Assembly (NCBI RefSeq): GCF_014203325.1
Contig: NZ_JACHIV010000001.1
Span: forward strand, 741,001-805,000
DNA from: Saccharopolyspora gloriosae
Lineage (GTDB): Bacteria > Actinomycetota > Actinomycetes > Mycobacteriales > Pseudonocardiaceae
Direction of reading: 5' to 3'
DNA length: 64,000 nt
Under the pieces are notes generated by a model, which did no database searches, was not told the origin of the DNA, and was given only the letters and a program-made list of their open reading frames with translations. Position 1 is the stretch's first letter. Every line of letters starts with the position of its first letter. Positions 59,922 to 64,000 of this stretch are shown here, one piece after another. The translations under genes and the position numbers were made by a program.

Positions 59922-61004
59922 TCAGAGGAACTGCAGGTACGGGTGCAGGCCGGGAGCACCGTCGCGCTTGCCGAACCACTGGTCGAACGAGAGCCCCCGG
60001 TCCCGCAGACCCGTCTCCAGCTCGGACAGCAGCGGCTCGGCGGAGTTCTCGTCGAGCCGGATGTCGACCTCGTAGAGCTCCTCGTGGGAGGTGTCGGTGA
60101 ACGCGGCGGCGGTGAACTTCGCGAAGATCGGCGTGCTCTGCGCCCACTCCAGCAGCCCCGCGGCCTCCAGCAGCACCTGCGCCTCGTGCATCATCAGCCG
60201 CAGCGCCAACGCCTCGGCGACGCACCGGGGCGGCGTCCACACCTGCTCCGAGAGCCGCGTCGCCACCGCCGCCGACGCCAGCAGGAACGCGCGGGCGAAC
60301 GCCGAGTCGTAGCGGTCGTCGTAGCAGGGCGGCAGCTCCTCCAGCACCAGCAGCCCCTGCGCCTCGTCCACCGTGGCGTTGTTGATCGACAGCGACAGCT
60401 CGTCGTAGAAGATCTCGTCGGTCACCACCCACACCGCGTGGATCAGCGCCCCCGCCGCCAGTCGTGCCGCTGAGTCGCTCGCGCCGTCGGCGGCGAACGC
60501 GTCCGCGCCGAACGCGCGCAGCCGCGGCGCGCACTCCAGCAGCGTCTCCCGCCAGTGCTCGGTCTCCAGCGCGGGCTCCCCCGCGGAGGACTCCAACGCC
60601 TCCTCCACGGCCGCTTCCAGCGCGCTGGAGTCGTCGGGGGTGCGCACGTCCGCCGCGGCCAGGCTCAAGTTGAACTCGTCCTCGGTGATGCGCACCTTCG
60701 AATCCGCCACCGACCAGCCGCTGAGCAGCTCGATCTCGCCGAGCAGCTCGTCGAGCACGGTCGCCGCCGCCCATTCCGCGGACACCAGGGACGGCGCGTC
60801 CAGCACGAGCACCACGGTGGCGCGGTCCGCGCTCGGCGAGATCCGGTAGTCCAGCACGTCGATGTCGGCCTGATCCGGGCCGGTGACCCCTTCCACGAGC
60901 GCGAGCCTGCGATCCAGCAGCGCCACCACGCCCTGCTGCTGCAGCTCGTCGAGCCCCTGCGCCGTCACCGGCGGTTCGAGTTCCGCCGTCACCACGTATT
61001 CCAC
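59922..61004 (-). CDS. Acidic soluble protein of unknown function, 360 aa
   Basis: A 360-residue, strongly acidic protein without membrane spans or recognisable catalytic motifs. The N-terminal 100 residues are strand-rich (VEYVVTAELEPPVTAQGLDEL ... ATVVLVLDAPSLVSAEWAAATVLDELL) and the rest is helical. I do not recognise the family. The GTG at 61004 is chosen because an AAGGAG lies upstream, though the 13-base spacing is long. It is convergent with speE and divergent from ribokinase. Coding seems certain because of its length and composition. Confidence 0.75.
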   Translation of the reverse strand: MEYVVTAELEPPVTAQGLDELQQQGVVALLDRRLALVEGVTGPDQADIDVLDYRISPSADRATVVLVLDAPSLVSAEWAAATVLDELLGEIELLSGWSVADSKVRITEDEFNLSLAAADVRTPDDSSALEAAVEEALESSAGEPALETEHWRETLLECAPRLRAFGADAFAADGASDSAARLAAGALIHAVWVVTDEIFYDELSLSINNATVDEAQGLLVLEELPPCYDDRYDSAFARAFLLASAAVATRLSEQVWTPPRCVAEALALRLMMHEAQVLLEAAGLLEWAQSTPIFAKFTAAAFTDTSHEELYEVDIRLDENSAEPLLSELETGLRDRGLSFDQWFGKRDGAPGLHPYLQFL

Positions 61005-61105
61005 CGCTGCTCGCCCTCTCCTTCCCTGGATGCACGGCATGTTACGTGCCGCCCGCCGCGGTGAGCCGCCTGTGTCGCCGCGGCTCATCGGGGATCATGG
61101 GCCGG

Positions 61106-62008
61106 GTGACGACGACGGTGGCGGTGTTCGGCAGTTGCAATATGGATCTGGTGGCCTATACCGGAATCGCACCTCGGCGCGGGGAAACCGTGCTGGGACG
61201 CGAATTCCGGACGGCACCGGGAGGAAAAGGGGCGAATCAGGCGGTCGCCGCGGCCCGTGCGGGTGCGCCCACGCGGTTCATCGGCGCGGTCGGCGATGAT
61301 GAACTGGGGGAGCGGCTCCGGGCGGCATTGACCGAATACGGTGTGAATACCGACGGGTTGCGCACGGTGACCGGAAACAGCGGCACCGCGCATATCGTCG
61401 TCGACGACGACGGCGGAAACGCGATCGTCGTGGTGCCGGGAGCCAATGCGAGCGTGGATTCGCTCGCCCCGGGGGACGCGGAACTCATCGCGGGTTGCGG
61501 GGCGCTGTTGTTGCAGCTGGAGATCCCGTTCACCGGGGTCGAATCGGCCGCGGTGGCAGCCGGGGAAGCGGGCGTTCCGGTGATTCTCACGCCGGCCCCG
61601 GCGGCGGAACTGCCGGCGGCGTTGCTCTCGAACGTGGACATGCTGGTGCCCAACGAACACGAGGCCGCGGTACTCACGGGTTCCGCTGATGCGCGCGAAG
61701 CGTTGCGGGAATTGCTGAATCTGGTGCCGGAGGTCGTCATCACGCTCGGTGCCGCCGGATCGCTCTACGGGAATCGGGCGGGCGAGATCGTGGAGGTGCC
61801 CGCGCATCCGGTGCGGGCGGTGGACACGACGGCGGCGGGCGACACGTTCGTCGGAGTTCTCGCGGCCACGCGCGCGGCGGGCGGCGAGATCAGGCAGGCA
61901 CTGGAACGGGCCTCGGCCGCGTCGGCGCTGGCGGTGGGACGCCACGGCGCCATGGCGGCGATGCCGACCGATCAGGAGATCAGCGAGTTCCGCGCCGCCG
62001 AACGGTGA
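61106..62008 (+). CDS. rbsK: Ribokinase (PfkB family)
   Basis: A 300-residue sugar kinase phosphorylating ribose to ribose-5-phosphate. The ribokinase signature CNMDLVAYT lies near the N-terminus, GGKGANQ at 39-45, and the catalytic base Asp246 lies in TTAAGDTFVG. Length is typical. The GTG at 61106 has GGGG about 12 bases upstream; an ATG three codons earlier is possible. It stands alone without ribose transport genes, so it may salvage ribose from nucleosides, which would fit the nearby purine catabolism. A long stem-loop follows. Confidence 0.93.
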   Translation: MTTTVAVFGSCNMDLVAYTGIAPRRGETVLGREFRTAPGGKGANQAVAAARAGAPTRFIGAVGDDELGERLRAALTEYGVNTDGLRTVTGNSGTAHIVVDDDGGNAIVVVPGANASVDSLAPGDAELIAGCGALLLQLEIPFTGVESAAVAAGEAGVPVILTPAPAAELPAALLSNVDMLVPNEHEAAVLTGSADAREALRELLNLVPEVVITLGAAGSLYGNRAGEIVEVPAHPVRAVDTTAAGDTFVGVLAATRAAGGEIRQALERASAASALAVGRHGAMAAMPTDQEISEFRAAER

Positions 62009-62026
62009 GTGCTGCGGATGGCGGAA

Positions 62027-62104
62027 CGGGAATGTCGCGAGGCGTCGATGCGATCAGGCCGGAAAATGTCCGGTCTCGCGTGGACGACGCCGCGCGACAT
62101 CCCG
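62027..62104. terminator. Extended multi-stem hairpin between rbsK and lsr2
   Basis: CGGGAATGTCGCG pairs with CGCGACATCCCG (one bulge), GGCGTCG with CGACGCC inside it, and CCGGA/TCCGG forms an inner hairpin. The whole element spans 78 bases in a convergent gap and ends eight bases before the lsr2 stop. It is probably a two-way terminator, although much larger than usual. Confidence 0.6.
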
Positions 62105-62110
62105 ATCGAC

Positions 62111-62455
62111 TCACTTGGCCTTGTCGTAGGCGTCCACGATCTCCGAGGGAATGCGTCCCCGATCCGACACCTGCATGCCCTGCTCCCGGGCCCATTCCCG
62201 AATGGCCTGGTTGCGTTCGCGGTCGGCCGCCGTGGGCGCGGCCGCGGCCTTGCTGGCCTTGCCTGCGGCGCGCTTGCGGCCACCCGTCCGGCGTGCGCTG
62301 GAGACGTACGACGCCAGCGAGTCCCGCAGTTTGGCGGCGTTGTCCGAGGACAGGTCGATGGTGTAGTCGACCCCGTCGAGGCTGAACTCGACCGTCGACT
62401 CTGCTTCCGACCCGTCGACGTCGTCGACGAGCTGCACGGTGACCTTCTGCGCCAC
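62111..62455 (-). CDS. lsr2: Lsr2, H-NS-like nucleoid-associated protein
   Basis: A 114-residue xenogeneic silencer that bridges A/T-rich DNA. The N-terminal oligomerisation domain (about 1-60: [26 protein letters not shown]) is followed by an alanine/lysine linker and the DNA-binding domain with [21 protein letters not shown]; the minor-groove-reading RGR is at 99-101. GTG at 62455 has GAGGG seven bases upstream. A divergent gene encodes a paralogue with a damaged DNA-binding region, so the two may interact. Confidence 0.95.
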   Translation of the reverse strand: MAQKVTVQLVDDVDGSEAESTVEFSLDGVDYTIDLSSDNAAKLRDSLASYVSSARRTGGRKRAAGKASKAAAAPTAADRERNQAIREWAREQGMQVSDRGRIPSEIVDAYDKAK

Positions 62456-62543
62456 TGGAAAACCCTCGATTCCGGTTCGTTATTGCTGGCCTTCGTGCAA
62501 GAGCGTACGAAGAACGGTCAGAACAATAAACCGTTGTTGCGAA

Positions 62544-62619
62544 AATGTGCCACCCTGGGTCTGGTGAGCACTGCTACCGGGGTCCGATCGATGTGGAGTC
62601 GGTCGTTGTGTGGCACATT
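62544..62619. promoter_or_regulatory. Inverted repeat in the A/T-richer lsr2 divergent promoter region
   Basis: AATGTGCCA (62544-62552) and TGGCACATT (62611-62619) are exact reverse complements 58 bp apart. The 400-bp region (62456-62856) between lsr2 and its divergent paralogue contains A/T-rich patches unusual here, for example around 62519-62546. Lsr2 autoregulation would be expected at such sequence; I see no other gene in this gap. Confidence 0.45.
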
Positions 62620-62856
62620 ACTTTCTCGATTTCGCTGTCGATCGGCTACGGTGGGTCGCGGGTGGTTCCCCCGGTGACCCGGCATCGTGGGTCGACGGTG
62701 CCCCCGCACGGCGGTTCTCAACCGCCGGTGGTGCTGTTCTATCGTTGACGCGAGACAACAGCGATGCCGCGTGCTACAACGTGGGTCAGGGTCGCAGGAG
62801 TCTCGCCTGCAAGGTGTCGCGGATCGAGACGGGGCACGTTCCCGAGACAGGTGATC

Positions 62857-63330
62857 ATGGCCGAGCGGATTCAGGTCGAACTCGTCGACGACATAGACGG
62901 GTCGCCAGCCCAGCAGACCGTCACTTTTGCGCTGGACGGTGTGACCTACGAAATCGACTTGAGTGAACGGCACGCGCAGCGCCTGCGCGGAGTCTTCGCT
63001 CGTTACATCGAGCGTGCGCGCGCTCCGGAGCGGGAGCAGACGGCCGCCGCCGCCAAGCGCCAGGAACGGGACGAACGGGATGCCCGGCAGGCGAACCGGC
63101 AGCTGACCGAGCAGATTCGCGGCGCCGCGCAACGGAGCAAGGATCGGGTCAGCAAGCAGCAGGATCCGGAACCCGCGGCCGAATCGGCTCCCGAAGAGCC
63201 CGCCACGCCGCTCGAACACCCCGTGCTCGAGCCGCCGATCTCCGAGCAACGTTCCGAATCGCTGGAAGATCGCCACGACGCCGCTGTTCCTTCGGTGTCG
63301 TTGCCGCAATTCTCGTCCGCCGTGGACTGA
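62857..63330 (+). CDS. Lsr2 paralogue with degenerate DNA-binding domain
   Basis: A 157-residue protein. Residues 1-55 closely match the Lsr2 oligomerisation domain (RIQVELVDDIDGSPAQQTV, YEIDLSE). A charged Arg/Gln/Glu helix follows (60-85), and then QIRGAAQRSKDRVSKQQDP (86-104) aligns with the Lsr2 DNA-binding motif but has lost its tryptophan and the RGR (replaced by QQD). The last 50 residues are acidic and Pro-rich. It could co-oligomerise with Lsr2 and modulate silencing, or have another partner. The ATG at 62857 has AGG about six bases upstream. Confidence 0.85.
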   Translation: MAERIQVELVDDIDGSPAQQTVTFALDGVTYEIDLSERHAQRLRGVFARYIERARAPEREQTAAAAKRQERDERDARQANRQLTEQIRGAAQRSKDRVSKQQDPEPAAESAPEEPATPLEHPVLEPPISEQRSESLEDRHDAAVPSVSLPQFSSAVD

Positions 63331-63473
63331 TCCCGTCGCGGCGGTCCCGGCGGCCCACTGGTCCCGGTACCGCGCGAGCGGAAGAAGTCGTCCCGGGCGA
63401 GAGGCGGCGGCGATCCGGCCGCCGAGCGGTCCGGATGGGAAGGACGTCTCCACCGGGCCGGCGCCGAACGCAA

Positions 63474-63509
63474 AAGAACCGCATCGTGGTCATCCGCGAT
63501 GCGGTTCTT
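63474..63509. terminator. Bidirectional stem-loop between the Lsr2 paralogue and a small gene
   Basis: AAGAACCGCATCG (63474-63486) and CGATGCGGTTCTT (63497-63509) form a perfect 13-bp stem with a 10-base loop. AAAA on one flank supplies a partial U-tract for the minus-strand transcript. It sits between convergent genes. Confidence 0.75.
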
Positions 63510-63590
63510 CATGTTCCGGGTCGGATCGATGCCGAGTCCGGGCCTCGTCGGCCGCTGACGCCTCCCCCGCGCGCGGAACGAGTCGGGACT

Positions 63591-63791
63591 TCAGTCCGCC
63601 GCGCGGTGCCTGCGTCCTTTCGCGCGGCCACCCGAGTCGCCTTGTTGCACGGCCACGGGTTCGGCTGCCGATGACTCCGCGGTCTCGGTCAGCGCCGCGG
63701 CGAACTCGGGTGGGGCGCTCAGTCCCCAGTTGTTCGCCTCCGGGTCGATCAGCTTCTGCTGCAACTCGGTGTAGATCGGTGTCGAGTCCAC
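63591..63791 (-). CDS. Small hypothetical protein, 66 aa
   Basis: GTG at 63791 follows GGGGG (and AGGAGG further upstream) and opens a 66-codon frame. The product begins MDSTPIYTELQQKLIDPEANN, is amphipathic and acidic over the first 40 residues, and ends in a basic GRAKGRRHRAAD. There are no membrane spans or known motifs. A convergent terminator (63474-63509) lies beyond its stop, which supports expression. Function is unknown. Confidence 0.6.
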   Translation of the reverse strand: MDSTPIYTELQQKLIDPEANNWGLSAPPEFAAALTETAESSAAEPVAVQQGDSGGRAKGRRHRAAD

Positions 63792-64000
63792 TGTTTACCC
63801 CCTGCCTCCTTGTCGGCGAGCAGGCTACCGGCGGCCGGGCCTCCGGGCCCGCGGAACGCACGGTGATCACTCGAAGGAGGTCGTCCTCCGACCGCCGATC
63901 GACGGGACGCGCACAAGCCGCCATCCGAGTGACGGGTGGTGACCTGGGGTTTCCGAGTTAAAGGGGGGTGGTGTTCGGGGCCTTTCACGGGCCATGTAGA

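Overview
This window is high-GC actinomycete chromosome. Several things point to the Pseudonocardiaceae, and Saccharopolyspora or a close relative is my best guess: an Lsr2 protein, an XRE regulator with a DUF5753 (Scr1-type) tail, frequent GTG and TTG starts, four-base stop/start overlaps, and the Mycobacterium-like gene order rhomboid - murI - Rv1339-like MBL enzyme - rph - rdgB. I see no transposase, integrase, phage structural gene, cas gene or replication origin, so most of the window reads as ordinary chromosome with accessory modules.

Layout. 1-4.2 kb: quinone-type pyruvate dehydrogenase, a small membrane protein, Bcp peroxiredoxin, a TauE/SafE exporter and another small membrane protein. 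4.8-9.9 kb: rdgB, rph, an Imm1-type immunity protein, the MBL hydrolase, murI and rhomboid on the minus strand, then an SMP-30 family hydrolase. 10.4-18.5 kb: a probable terpenoid or meroterpenoid cluster. It has a TauD-type dioxygenase, a methyltransferase, and a five-gene translationally coupled minus-strand operon (PLP aminotransferase, polyprenyl diphosphate synthase, UbiA prenyltransferase, squalene-cyclase-like protein, FAD monooxygenase). 19.4-30 kb: secreted trypsin, XRE and LysR regulators, SGNH hydrolase, penicillin-acylase-family enzyme, YbjN-like protein and lipoprotein sulfatase. 30-35 kb: lysS, a methyltransferase, TetR with membrane protein, and a CPBP protease. 35.3-41.8 kb: two NarL-type two-component systems; the second diverges from a HrtBA-like ABC transporter with a DUF2871 protein. 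41.8-47.1 kb: a cupin/membrane/wHTH/DUF2249 module, an unusual short tRNA-Leu(UAG), DUF3618, MOSC and TetR proteins, and a MobA-like nucleotidyltransferase. 47.6-57 kb: purine catabolism (NCS2 permease, guanine deaminase, three-subunit xanthine dehydrogenase with an 8-oxoguanine deaminase, PucR). 57.2-59.9 kb: a spermidine operon (decarboxylase, speD, speE). 59.9-64 kb: an unknown acidic protein, ribokinase, Lsr2, a divergent Lsr2 paralogue that has lost its DNA-binding motif, and a small unknown protein.

The most striking non-genic feature is a family of 47-bp palindromes: 29 full copies and one half copy in seven intergenic arrays (near 2.8, 9.9, 26.9, 34.0, 37.2, 47.2 and 55.1 kb), usually spaced about 90-110 bp. 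Every copy in an array has the same polarity, read from the asymmetric centre. Some arrays have grown by duplication of repeat plus spacer. Each arm contains the 13-bp palindrome GAACGGACCGTTC. Several other convergent gene pairs are separated by different long stem-loops.

The best candidates for undescribed biology are the palindrome arrays, the terpenoid cluster whose cyclase lacks the DXDD motif, the Lsr2/degenerate-Lsr2 pair, and the tRNA-Leu without a long variable arm. All functional statements come from reading the sequence and from family knowledge; no database search was run.
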